Positions 1 to 7,958 of a stretch of 64,000 nt of DNA are shown in pieces. The DNA comes from Bacteroidia bacterium. Lineage in GTDB: Bacteria > Bacteroidota > Bacteroidia > UKL13-3. The stretch lies in contig JALONP010000008.1 of NCBI GenBank assembly GCA_025454875.1, positions 102,616-166,615 on the forward strand. Reading direction: 5' to 3'. Under the pieces are notes generated by a model. It was given only the letters and a program-made list of their open reading frames with translations. It was not told where the DNA came from and searched no databases. The position numbers and the translations under genes are program-made. The stretch's first letter is position 1. Each line of letters begins with the position of its first letter.

Positions 1-2
1 CA

Positions 3-77
3 GATTATGTAAACGAATTGAAAGAAGACAGTCTTGAATTGATATTGACCGATAGCTTGAACAAAACTTATCGGTAA
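3..77 (+). CDS. C-terminal end of an unidentified protein (partial)
   Basis: An open frame enters from the left edge and ends with TAA at 75-77. The 24 visible residues (beginning DYVNELKEDS and ending NKTYR) look like an ordinary hydrophilic protein C-terminus. It would run convergently into nadD and overlap its stop by about 10 bases. Only the tail is visible, so function cannot be assigned and chance openness over 75 bases is possible. Confidence 0.35.
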   Translation, partial: DYVNELKEDSLELILTDSLNKTYR

Positions 78-643
78 AACTGTTTAGCGATAATTTCAGA
101 TTCAACTTTTTCAGGCACGAGGTATTTAATTGATTTGCCAGCCTGAATCATTTCTCGTATATAAGTTGATGAAATATTTAGTAAGGGAACTTCAAATACT
201 TTAATGTGTGGATGATTTGCCAAGATTGGGTTCTCATGAAACCCTGCTCTGCGGTATACATATACCTGGTGGTTGTTTAAGATTTCGGTATAATTTTTCC
301 AGAGGTGAAATGATTGTAGATTGTCTCCGCCTATAATCGGGCAGAAGGTATAATCAGGATACGCTTTCCGTAAATAAGCTAATGTAGTTACTGTGTAAGA
401 CGGCCGCTCAAGGTTAAACTCAACATCAGAGGCCTCAAAACGCGGATCCCCGTCAATAGCCAAATGCAATAATGCGAGCCTTACTTTTTCGTCTAATAAC
501 TCATCATTGCTTTTAAACGGGTTTTGTGGCGAAACCACAAACCATATTTTATCAAACCCCGCAAACTGAATAAAGTAATTGGCGATTAATAAATGCCCGG
601 TATGAACTGGGTTAAATGAACCAAAAAACAATCCAATCTTCAT
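68..643 (-). CDS. nadD: Nicotinate-nucleotide adenylyltransferase
   Basis: Transfers AMP from ATP to nicotinate mononucleotide, making deamido-NAD in cytoplasmic NAD synthesis. The 191-residue product has the usual family length. It opens with the nucleotidyltransferase motif GSFNPVHTGH (the (T/H)xGH signature, residues 8-17), and near the C-terminus carries ISSTYIRE, the ISSTxxR motif that binds the ATP phosphates. It lies one base downstream of gmk, which follows yicC, so the three genes are probably one transcript (yicC-gmk-nadD), a common order in Bacteroidota. The ATG at 643 gives the conserved MKIGLFFGSF start. Identification is firm from motifs and context. Confidence 0.95.
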   Translation of the reverse strand: MKIGLFFGSFNPVHTGHLLIANYFIQFAGFDKIWFVVSPQNPFKSNDELLDEKVRLALLHLAIDGDPRFEASDVEFNLERPSYTVTTLAYLRKAYPDYTFCPIIGGDNLQSFHLWKNYTEILNNHQVYVYRRAGFHENPILANHPHIKVFEVPLLNISSTYIREMIQAGKSIKYLVPEKVESEIIAKQFYR

Positions 644-644
644 G

Positions 645-1208
645 TTATTGAGCTAAAAATTGGTTAACCAATACCTCCGCTTCGAGCAAAGCCTTATCCA
701 AATCATTGTTGGTAAGTACGTGTTCAAACTTTGATTCATATTGTAACTCATGCACCGCTTTTGAAACACGCATGCGAAGGGTTTCTTCGGTTTCTGTGCT
801 TCTGTACCTAAGTCTTTGTTCCAACGCTTCTACGCTAGGTGGTTTCACAAACACTGCCAAAGCCTGATCACCAAAATACTGTTTAATATTGAGTCCACCT
901 TCCACATCCACATCAAATACAACTGCTTTCCCTTCAGCCCAAATACGATCTATTTCAGATTTAAGGGTGCCATAAAAATTTCCTCCGTACACCTCTTCAT
1001 ATTCTAGAAATTCGCCCGCTTGTATTTTTTGCTGAAACACCTCCTGAGAGAGGAAGTAATAATCCTTCCCATGTATTTCATTTGCACGTTGAGCACGTGT
1101 GCATGCACTAACTGAAAATGATAAACGCTCATCAATAGAAAGCAAATGCTTCACAATGGTAGTTTTACCCGAACCTGAAGGTGCACAAAAAATGATGGCT
1201 TTATTCAT
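645..1208 (-). CDS. gmk: Guanylate kinase
   Basis: Phosphorylates GMP to GDP with ATP in purine nucleotide synthesis and salvage. The 187-residue product has the P-loop APSGSGKTT at residues 9-17. The GMP-binding region follows, with SxCTRAxRxxExxGxDYYF around residues 33-52 and EYEEVYGGNFYGT near residue 70. The DVDVEGGLNIK segment matches the family's DIDxQG region. Length matches bacterial Gmk. It sits between yicC (71-base gap) and nadD (one-base gap), so the three are probably co-transcribed. Confidence 0.96.
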   Translation of the reverse strand: MNKAIIFCAPSGSGKTTIVKHLLSIDERLSFSVSACTRAQRANEIHGKDYYFLSQEVFQQKIQAGEFLEYEEVYGGNFYGTLKSEIDRIWAEGKAVVFDVDVEGGLNIKQYFGDQALAVFVKPPSVEALEQRLRYRSTETEETLRMRVSKAVHELQYESKFEHVLTNNDLDKALLEAEVLVNQFLAQ

Positions 1209-1279
1209 GGGTTGGTTGATTACGTTATTGGTTAATTAAGTTGTTTGTAAACGCACTCTATCAGCAAATCACCAATAAA

Positions 1280-2149
1280 CTACACAATATTGTTAATCTG
1301 TTCTTTAATTTTTTCAAGTTCATCTTTCATTTCCACCACACGTTGTTGAATGGTAAAATGATTTGCTTTAGAACCAATAGTATTGATTTCTCTTCCCATC
1401 TCTTGGGCAATGAATCCTAATTTTTTTCCTGCCGATTTGGTATTTAATGTTTCCAAGAAATAGGAACAATGCTGCTTTAATCTTTTTTTCTCCTCCGTAA
1501 TATCTAACTTCTCAATATAATAAATCAATTCTTGCTCAAACCTGTTCTTATCGATATTCTCTTCTTTGAGTTGATTTATTTCTGTCTCAATTCTTGCTCG
1601 CACAGTTTCAATTCTTTCGGGGTCCAACTTTTCTACTTCTTCAAGCAAATGAGCAATTGCATGGGTAAGTCTTGTTAATTCATTTGCCAACATCTCACCT
1701 TCTTTCATTCTGAATTTTTCAAACTCAATGAATGCTTTATTCAATACATCCATCAATACCTTCATATCCTCTTCGTTGCTTTCATCATCAGGTGTTTGAA
1801 AAAGGTTGGGCATCGAAAACAATCCAGCCGCAAGCATATTGGCATCTACACCACTTTGTGCGCATGCTTCACGTAACTCCGACAAATAATAAGTAGCAAC
1901 GTCCTTATTGATTGGCATTACCTTGTCTTCAGCACGTTTAAACTGAACATTGATATTGACCTGACAACTGCCACGTTCAACTAGTTTATTTAATTCCCTT
2001 CTTACCTCCAAATCTTTGCTTTGCCAAACTTTGGGCATGCGCAGGTTTAATTCCAAAAATTTATTATTAAGCGCTTTAAACTCTACCTTTATTTGATAGC
2101 GGCTGTTTTCTGTTTCGGCCTGACCGTAGCCGGTCATTGATCTTAGCAT
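1280..2149 (-). CDS. yicC: YicC family endoribonuclease
   Basis: The 289-residue product opens with the family signature MLRSMTGYGQAE and ends with the conserved region HFLETLN-like / GKKLGFIAQEMGREINTIGSKAN. The middle is strongly charged and probably coiled coil. YicC/YloC proteins are stress-linked endoribonucleases; this function is known from relatives, not shown here. It is the first gene of a likely yicC-gmk-nadD operon. A good Bacteroidota -7 element lies 16 bases upstream of the ATG. Confidence 0.92.
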   Translation of the reverse strand: MLRSMTGYGQAETENSRYQIKVEFKALNNKFLELNLRMPKVWQSKDLEVRRELNKLVERGSCQVNINVQFKRAEDKVMPINKDVATYYLSELREACAQSGVDANMLAAGLFSMPNLFQTPDDESNEEDMKVLMDVLNKAFIEFEKFRMKEGEMLANELTRLTHAIAHLLEEVEKLDPERIETVRARIETEINQLKEENIDKNRFEQELIYYIEKLDITEEKKRLKQHCSYFLETLNTKSAGKKLGFIAQEMGREINTIGSKANHFTIQQRVVEMKDELEKIKEQINNIV

Positions 2150-2165
2150 ATAGATGTACTTTGGG

Positions 2166-2173
2166 CAAAAGTA
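2166..2173 (-). promoter_or_regulatory. Putative -7 promoter element for yicC-gmk-nadD
   Basis: On the minus strand this reads TACTTTTG, a full match to the Bacteroidota -7 consensus TAnnTTTG, ending 16 bases before the yicC ATG. No good TTTG is found 19 bases upstream for the -33 element. The call rests on the -7 match and position only. Confidence 0.4.
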
Positions 2174-2209
2174 ACCAATTTGTTAATTAGTTAATAAGAA
2201 GCGTTTGAA

Positions 2210-3112
2210 TTATTCGCTGATGATTGAAGCAGGTTGCTTACGCCAGCTTACCAAAAATACACCCGCAAAAATGATGAAGATATAACACGTTTTTTCGATA
2301 GTTAAGATATCCTTACCTGTAAAAATGGCAATCATAGCGGCAAGTACAGGCTGCAAATAAATATAAGACCCAACCAAAGATGAACTCGCTTTTTGCAATG
2401 CATATGCATTTAAAACGTAAGTTAAAAACGTAGAACCAACAGTGATAAAAGCAATAAATACCCAAATTTTAAATGGGAAAGATGCAAAATCAATTTGCGA
2501 AAATTCAACTGCACCAAATGGTAAAACAACAAACCAGCCAAATACAAAACTCCACATGGTAACCGTTAATGGATGGTACTTAACCATTAGCGATTTAGCA
2601 TATACCAAATAAAACGCGTAGATAATTGCATTGGCAGTAACCATAATATCTCCCCAAACGGTATTGCCTGTAAAATGGAATCCTGTACCACCCATAAGCA
2701 GCAGAGCTCCTAAAGCGGCAATCAAAATTCCCAACATTTTTTGAATGGTTACTTTTTCTTTTAAATACAATGCTGCAAATACAACTACAAAAATAGGCGT
2801 GTTCAACATGAGCACTGCTCCATTGATAGGAGTCGTAATGGAGAGTCCTTTAAAAAACAAAAGCATGTTAAACGCAACACCGAACAACGCACTGATACCA
2901 AGCTGTAAAAAATCTTTTTTATCTGTAATGCGCCTTTTAACAAATATGGAATGAAAAATAAAGATGCATACAGCCGCAACCGATACCCTCATTAAAATAA
3001 ATGCAAACGGCTGCACATATTGAGGCATTACCTGTTTGGCTATGGTAAATGTAGCTCCATAAATAAGCGATACCGTAAATAAAGCAAGATGTACTTTAAG
3101 TGGAGATTTCAT
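2210..3112 (-). CDS. EamA/DMT family membrane exporter
   Basis: The 300-residue, very hydrophobic product is predicted to have ten transmembrane segments in two repeated EamA halves; each half has the fold's Gly/Ala/Pro-rich helices (for example NTPIFVVVFAALYLKEKVT at about residues 104-122). Members export small metabolites or amino acids across the inner membrane; the substrate cannot be read from sequence. The start overlaps the MATE gene stop by one base (TAATG), so translation is probably coupled and the two exporters share an operon. Confidence 0.88.
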   Translation of the reverse strand: MKSPLKVHLALFTVSLIYGATFTIAKQVMPQYVQPFAFILMRVSVAAVCIFIFHSIFVKRRITDKKDFLQLGISALFGVAFNMLLFFKGLSITTPINGAVLMLNTPIFVVVFAALYLKEKVTIQKMLGILIAALGALLLMGGTGFHFTGNTVWGDIMVTANAIIYAFYLVYAKSLMVKYHPLTVTMWSFVFGWFVVLPFGAVEFSQIDFASFPFKIWVFIAFITVGSTFLTYVLNAYALQKASSSLVGSYIYLQPVLAAMIAIFTGKDILTIEKTCYIFIIFAGVFLVSWRKQPASIISE

Positions 3113-4494
3113 TAATGCACTAATGTTTCATATTGTTTCTTAGCTTCTTCAACAAAATCAAACTCGCGAGATTCTTTTAGAAATCGTATCGTTAAAAAGA
3201 CAGCCGAAAATGTGAGTCCAATACTTAACCCAAACCAAATACCATATAATGTTAAATCAAAGTACTTAGCCAATATCCAACCTATTGGAATGCCAATAAT
3301 CCAATAAGCTATAATGGTAATTACAGTAGGCATTTTGGTATCGGCAATTCCACGCAATACGCCTAAACTTACACATTGAATACCGTCACTTAACTGGAAC
3401 AGAGCAGCGATTAACAATAAATTAGCAGCCATGCCACCAACATATTCATCGCTTATATACAGCCCTACAAAAAAATGATTCCATACTGCAAACAACAATG
3501 CCGTTACTCCCATAAACACAACACTCATAATCAATGCGGCTCTACCCGATAACATTAAATCGTGTTTATGTTTTCGTCCCCAAGCATCTCCTACAGCAAT
3601 ACTACCCCCAGCCGAAATGCCAGTGGCTACCATATAGGTTACTGAGGCAAGGTTGATGGCAATTTGGTGAGCGGCCAATTGCTCTTTTCCAAACCAACCA
3701 ATCATAATTGCGGCAGAAGCAAAAGCACCCACTTCAAAAAAGTATTGCATACCAGAGGGCAATCCAACAGTAAAAATCTGTTTAAACAATACGAAGCCTT
3801 GTGTTTTATCTTTGACATGAAGCCATTGCTTATACATTGGCCTGCGTAACACATAGGCAATCATAGAAACAGCCATTAAAACGCGCGTTAACGAAGTAGC
3901 ATAACCAGCGCCATCTAACTCTAAGCGAGGAAATCCGAATTTCCCGTAAATCAATACCCAATTCCAAAAAATATTAAATAACAAACCCAATATGGTAATC
4001 ACTGCAGAAGGTTTAGTAATCGATAATCCATCACTAAATTGTTTAGCGGCCAAAAACAACAGCATAAAAATGGTACCACCATTTAAAATATGCAAGTACG
4101 ATTTCGTTAATACAGTTACCTCTTGAGCTTGACCAAACCATTCCAAGTTCCATGTTAAAACAAACACTACAATACCTATAAACAGGCTTAACACCAACGA
4201 TGCCCACAATCCTTGACGAAACAATAAAGCTGCATCATTTACATGACCCGCACCTTTTGCTTTAGCTACTAAAGGAGATACCGCAGTTAAGGTTCCAATA
4301 CCTAAAATGGTAATTAAAAAATATACCGAATTGGCGAGTCCCGCAGCGGCCAAGTTGGTAGCATCTAATTTACCTATCATCACAATATCTGCCACACCCA
4401 TCAGTACAATCCCAATTTGTCCAATAATAATGGGCATGCTTAGTTTTGTGATGGTAAAAAAATAGGGTTTATACTTGTTGTATATATTTTGCAT
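3112..4494 (-). CDS. MATE family multidrug efflux transporter (NorM type)
   Basis: The 460-residue product has about twelve hydrophobic segments in two homologous halves. The first half begins with the typical SMPIIIGQIGIVLMGVADIVMIG region and the second includes GLPSGMQYFFEVGAFASAAIMIGWFG. Length and pattern are those of the Na+- or H+-coupled MATE exporters that remove cationic drugs and metabolites. It is the first gene of a two-gene transporter operon with the EamA protein and is divergent from the DUF2490 gene. Confidence 0.93.
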   Translation of the reverse strand: MQNIYNKYKPYFFTITKLSMPIIIGQIGIVLMGVADIVMIGKLDATNLAAAGLANSVYFLITILGIGTLTAVSPLVAKAKGAGHVNDAALLFRQGLWASLVLSLFIGIVVFVLTWNLEWFGQAQEVTVLTKSYLHILNGGTIFMLLFLAAKQFSDGLSITKPSAVITILGLLFNIFWNWVLIYGKFGFPRLELDGAGYATSLTRVLMAVSMIAYVLRRPMYKQWLHVKDKTQGFVLFKQIFTVGLPSGMQYFFEVGAFASAAIMIGWFGKEQLAAHQIAINLASVTYMVATGISAGGSIAVGDAWGRKHKHDLMLSGRAALIMSVVFMGVTALLFAVWNHFFVGLYISDEYVGGMAANLLLIAALFQLSDGIQCVSLGVLRGIADTKMPTVITIIAYWIIGIPIGWILAKYFDLTLYGIWFGLSIGLTFSAVFLTIRFLKESREFDFVEEAKKQYETLVH

Positions 4495-4517
4495 TGGCTG
4501 AGTGCTTCAAAAGCTGG

Positions 4518-4525
4518 CAAATATA
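4518..4525 (-). promoter_or_regulatory. Putative -7 promoter element for the MATE-EamA operon
   Basis: Reads TATATTTG on the minus strand, a perfect TAnnTTTG match, ending 23 bases before the MATE ATG within the 46-base divergent intergenic region. No convincing -33 TTTG is present at the expected 19-base spacing. Confidence 0.4.
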
Positions 4526-4540
4526 GGCTAATTTGTACTT

Positions 4541-5290
4541 ATGCGACATACGATTTTCTTCTGCTTCATCCTAAACTTTGGCATTTGCGTAGCACAACCT
4601 CGCTTACGCGACAATAATAATATTGGCTGGTACACTACAACTGGAACCATTCAATTTGCATCCAAATGGAGCATTCATTTAGAGTATCAGTGGCGAAGAG
4701 ATGATTATATAACTAACTGGCAACAAAGTTTGTTGCGCACGGGTGTCAATTACAAATTGCATGAAAATGCCATTGTAAGAGTTGGTTATGGCTGGATTGA
4801 AACGTTTCCATATGGTGATTATCCAATAAACTCGTTTGGCAAACAATTTACTGAACACCGATTATACCAAGTGATTACAACCACCCAAAAAATTGGCCGC
4901 TTTGATTTAAGCAATCGTTATATGCTCGAACAACGATGGCTTGCTACTTATACTAAAGCCTCCTCTACCGAACCAGATAAATGGACCTACGTTAACCGCC
5001 TGCGGTATATGGGCAGAGTGCAAACTGCTTTAAAGGGAACAACTATTGCTGACCAAACTCCTTATGCTGCCATTTATGATGAAGTATTTATTGGCTTTGG
5101 CAAAAACCTAAATCAAAACGTGTTCGACCAAAACCGCTTGGGAGTTTTATTGGGTTGGAGATTTAACAAGTACTTTCGCATCGAAGGTGGCTATTTTAAC
5201 CAAATACTTCAACTGCCACGCAGGGTAAATAACCAAAATGTATTTCAATTTAACCAAGGTTTGATACTTAATACTTTTTGGAATTTGTAA
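4541..5290 (+). CDS. DUF2490 domain outer-membrane-like protein
   Basis: The 249-residue product has an N-terminal signal peptide of about 18 residues ending VAQ. It then alternates short amphipathic strands rich in aromatic residues (for example WSIHLEYQWRRDD and VGYGWIETFPYGDYP) with loops, and ends in a strand with a terminal aromatic region (LNTFWNL). This is the pattern of the DUF2490 family, thought to form an outer-membrane beta barrel in Bacteroidota. No function is established. It is monocistronic, between the divergent transporter operon and the nos promoter. Confidence 0.8.
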   Translation: MRHTIFFCFILNFGICVAQPRLRDNNNIGWYTTTGTIQFASKWSIHLEYQWRRDDYITNWQQSLLRTGVNYKLHENAIVRVGYGWIETFPYGDYPINSFGKQFTEHRLYQVITTTQKIGRFDLSNRYMLEQRWLATYTKASSTEPDKWTYVNRLRYMGRVQTALKGTTIADQTPYAAIYDEVFIGFGKNLNQNVFDQNRLGVLLGWRFNKYFRIEGGYFNQILQLPRRVNNQNVFQFNQGLILNTFWNL

Positions 5291-5352
5291 GAAAGTCGGA
5301 TTATGCTAAAAATCGTAATTGGCGAGTAAACCCATTATAAATCAGATATTAT

Positions 5353-5370
5353 TTATGATTGCACTCATAA
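5353..5370 (+). promoter_or_regulatory. CRP/FNR-like operator upstream of the nos operon
   Basis: The sequence TTATGATTGCACTCATAA is a perfect inverted repeat TTATGA-N6-TCATAA with the half-site spacing of CRP sites (TGTGA-N6-TCACA). It ends 49 bases before the ATG of the cytochrome c gene. It covers the place where a -33 element would be, with a -7-like AACCTTTG at 5392-5399, as expected for an activator-dependent promoter. A copy with one difference, in the same orientation and at nearly the same distance, lies before the fasciclin gene at 14086-14103. Confidence 0.65.
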
Positions 5371-5391
5371 ATTTAGGCTAAGATTAGTTAC

Positions 5392-5399
5392 AACCTTTG
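5392..5399 (+). promoter_or_regulatory. Putative -7 element of the nos operon
   Basis: AACCTTTG resembles the Bacteroidota -7 box TAnnTTTG and ends 20 bases before the cytochrome c ATG. The extended stretch TACAACCTTTG matches 9 of 11 bases of the corresponding stretch in the fasciclin promoter, which also ends 20 bases before its ATG. There is no -33 TTTG; the palindromic operator lies there instead. Confidence 0.45.
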
Positions 5400-5419
5400 T
5401 ATAACAATTTTAACCATTT

Positions 5420-5914
5420 ATGAAAAAAGTACTTATTCTTTTGAGTTCAACTGCGCTCATCTACGCATGCGGTGGTTCATCATCAAACAAATCAAATCAA
5501 GGTTCAACAAACCAAGCTACACAAACAGAAAGCACAACACCGGAATCAAAATCGGATGATTATGACGCTACCCGTGGTGAGGGAAAATTTACTTCTGAAA
5601 ATATTACTATTGGCGCAACACTTGATACCAAGTTAGCTAAAGCTGGAGAAGAAATTCAAGGGGTTAAATGCTCCTCATGCCATAGATTAACGGAAGAAAA
5701 ACTTGTTGGCCCCGGATGGAAAGGTGTAACCCAAAGACGCAAACCAGAGTGGATAATGAACTTCATTACCAACCCTGAACCAATGATTGATAAAGACCCT
5801 GCTGTGCAAGCTCAGTTGGAATTATGTTTGGTACGAATGCCCAACCAAAGTTTAACAGAAGATGAAGCACGAAACATTTATGAGTTTATGCGTAAAAATG
5901 ACGGAGTCAAATAA
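5420..5914 (+). CDS. Class I c-type cytochrome lipoprotein of the nos operon
   Basis: The 164-residue product starts with a lipoprotein signal (lipobox ending ALIYAC, Cys17), followed by a Ser/Thr/Gln-rich linker. A single-haem domain follows, with CSSCH at residues 84-88 and a probable Met axial ligand in RMPNQ near residue 140. It lies 11 bases before nosZ and is the first gene of the operon, so it is the likely periplasmic electron donor to NosZ or part of the relay from the quinol/bc1-type system. A monohaem lipoprotein beside nosZ is common in clade II nos clusters. Confidence 0.88.
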   Translation: MKKVLILLSSTALIYACGGSSSNKSNQGSTNQATQTESTTPESKSDDYDATRGEGKFTSENITIGATLDTKLAKAGEEIQGVKCSSCHRLTEEKLVGPGWKGVTQRRKPEWIMNFITNPEPMIDKDPAVQAQLELCLVRMPNQSLTEDEARNIYEFMRKNDGVK

Positions 5915-5925
5915 TATCATTCAAG

Positions 5926-7905
5926 ATGAAAAAAAATATAATAGCGGTTGCTGCAACAGGTATTGTTTTAGCAACAATGGTTTCGTGCAAACCTAAAAAT
6001 GCAGGAAATGCTGTAAGTGGAGATGCAGCGCAAAAATCATTTGTAGCTCCAGGAAAATATGATGAATATTACAATTTTGTTTCCGGTGGATTTAGCGGAC
6101 AGTTAGCTGTGTATGGCCTACCAAGTGGAAGACTTTTTAGAGTGATACCCGTTTTTTCTGTTGATCCTGAAAAAGGTTGGGGATACAGTGAAGAAACAAA
6201 ACCAATGCTAAATACTTCACATGGCTTTGTTCCTTGGGACGATTTGCATCATCCAGAACTTTCGCAAACAAATGGAGAAATTGATGGCAAGTGGGTATTT
6301 GGAAATGCAAACAACACACCAAGGTTGGCACGAATTGATTTAAAAACTTTTAAAACTGCCGAAATTATTGAGTTACCTAATAGCGGAGGAAATCATAGTT
6401 CGCCTTTTGGAACTGAAAATACCGAATACATTGTAGCGGGCACACGCTTTAGTGTACCTGAAGATGGAGCAGGAGATGTTCCAATAAATACTTACAAGAA
6501 AAATTTTAAAGGTCATATAAGTTTTGTAAGTGTAGATAAAGAAAGTGGAAGAATGAAGATTGCATTTCAATTAAAAACTCCAGGTGTAAATTTTGATTTG
6601 GCACGCTGCGGTAGAGCAAAGTCACATGGATGGTTCTTTTTTAGCTGCTACAATACAGAGCAAGCAAATACCTTGTTGGAAGTAAATGCATCCCAAAAAG
6701 ATAAAGACTTTATAATGGCTGTAAATTGGAAAAAAGCAGAGGAATATATTAAACAAGGCAAAGGCGTTAAGAAATCAGTTAAATATGCCCACAATGTTTG
6801 GAACGAGGAGACTCATACTGCCACATCAACAATAGAAAAGGAAGTATTGGTGTTAGATGTAGCTGAACTAAAAGATATTTGTTACTTTATTCCTTGCCCA
6901 AAATCACCTCATGGTTGTGATGTTGACCCAACGGGCGAATTTATAGTAGGCAGTGGTAAGTTAGCTGCAGTAATACCCGTATTTAGTTTTGATAAATTGC
7001 AAAAAGCAATTAGTGAAAAAGCATTTGACGGAGATTATCAAGGAATTCCTGTTGTAAAATATGAAGCTGCTCTCTATGGTGAAGTTAAAAAACCTGGCTT
7101 AGGCCCATTGCATACAGAATTTGATGGAAAAGGAAATGCATATACTTCATTCTTTGTTTCTTCAGAAGTTGTAAAATGGAATATTAAAGATCTTGCAGTA
7201 ATTGATCGCGTACCTACCTTTTATTCTGTTGGTCACCTTTGCATACCAGGTGGTAACACACGCAAACCTTCACCTAAATATTTAATTGCCTACAATAAAA
7301 TCACAAAAGATCGTTACTTACCTACTGGGCCTGAACTAACCCAAAGTGCACAGATATATGATATTAGTGGCGAGAAGATGCAACTCATACTTGATTTTCC
7401 TACCATTGGTGAACCTCACTATGCGCAAGCCGCTCCTGCAGATGTTATTAGAAACAATGGGCAACTCAAAATTTACAAAATAGGTGAAAACAAGCATCCA
7501 TATGTATCAAAAGGAGAAGGTGAAGCTAAAGTGATTCGAAATGGGAAAACAGTGCATGTGAATATGACATCTATTCGTTCACATTTTGCTCCTGATAATA
7601 TTGAAGGAATTAAGTTAGGTGATGAAGTATATTTCCACATCACTAACTTAGAACAAGATTGGGATGTACCACATGGATTTGGAATAAAGGGTGCAAACAA
7701 TGCAGAATTATTAATTATGCCAGGAGAAACTACTACATTAAAATGGGTTCCTGATAGAACAGGAATATTTCCAATGTACTGTACAGATTTTTGCAGCGCA
7801 TTGCATCAAGAAATGCAAGGATATGTTCGCGTATCGCCAGCAAATAGTACTGTTCCACTTACATTCAGCATAGGAACAAACATTCCTAAAGCTGAAAACA
7901 AATAA
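5926..7905 (+). CDS. nosZ: Nitrous oxide reductase, clade II Sec-dependent lipoprotein form
   Basis: Reduces N2O to N2 in the periplasm, the last step of denitrification. The 659-residue product begins with a Sec lipoprotein signal (lipobox MVSC) rather than a twin-arginine signal, typical of clade II. The beta-propeller part shows conserved histidines for the CuZ cluster (DDLHHPELS near residue 108, SPHGCDVDPTGEF, PLHTEFDGKG, VGHLC, EPHY). The C-terminal cupredoxin carries CuA ligands: His in DVPHGF near 583, then C619-TDF-C623, H627 and M630. It follows the cytochrome c gene by 11 bases and precedes the nosL fusion, nosD, nosF and nosY. All key copper ligands visible are intact, so activity is likely. 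Confidence 0.97.
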   Translation: MKKNIIAVAATGIVLATMVSCKPKNAGNAVSGDAAQKSFVAPGKYDEYYNFVSGGFSGQLAVYGLPSGRLFRVIPVFSVDPEKGWGYSEETKPMLNTSHGFVPWDDLHHPELSQTNGEIDGKWVFGNANNTPRLARIDLKTFKTAEIIELPNSGGNHSSPFGTENTEYIVAGTRFSVPEDGAGDVPINTYKKNFKGHISFVSVDKESGRMKIAFQLKTPGVNFDLARCGRAKSHGWFFFSCYNTEQANTLLEVNASQKDKDFIMAVNWKKAEEYIKQGKGVKKSVKYAHNVWNEETHTATSTIEKEVLVLDVAELKDICYFIPCPKSPHGCDVDPTGEFIVGSGKLAAVIPVFSFDKLQKAISEKAFDGDYQGIPVVKYEAALYGEVKKPGLGPLHTEFDGKGNAYTSFFVSSEVVKWNIKDLAVIDRVPTFYSVGHLCIPGGNTRKPSPKYLIAYNKITKDRYLPTGPELTQSAQIYDISGEKMQLILDFPTIGEPHYAQAAPADVIRNNGQLKIYKIGENKHPYVSKGEGEAKVIRNGKTVHVNMTSIRSHFAPDNIEGIKLGDEVYFHITNLEQDWDVPHGFGIKGANNAELLIMPGETTTLKWVPDRTGIFPMYCTDFCSALHQEMQGYVRVSPANSTVPLTFSIGTNIPKAENK

Positions 7906-7917
7906 CAAAATAAATAT

Positions 7918-7943
7918 AAAGGGGATAGGCAACTGTTCCCTTT
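7918..7943 (+). terminator. Intercistronic hairpin after nosZ
   Basis: AAAGGGGA pairs with TTCCCTTT (eight pairs including one G-U) around a 10-base loop, 12 bases after the nosZ stop and followed by TTAATTTC. It could act as a weak terminator or as an RNA-stabilising stem that leaves more nosZ than downstream message. The next gene starts 15 bases beyond it, so read-through must occur. Confidence 0.45.
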
Positions 7944-7958
7944 TAATTTCATAACCAA

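Noticed and set aside
4537-4550. TTATGCGACATA near the DUF2490 start as another nos-type operator
   Set aside because: The half-sites are only three bases apart instead of six, and the site overlaps the start codon.
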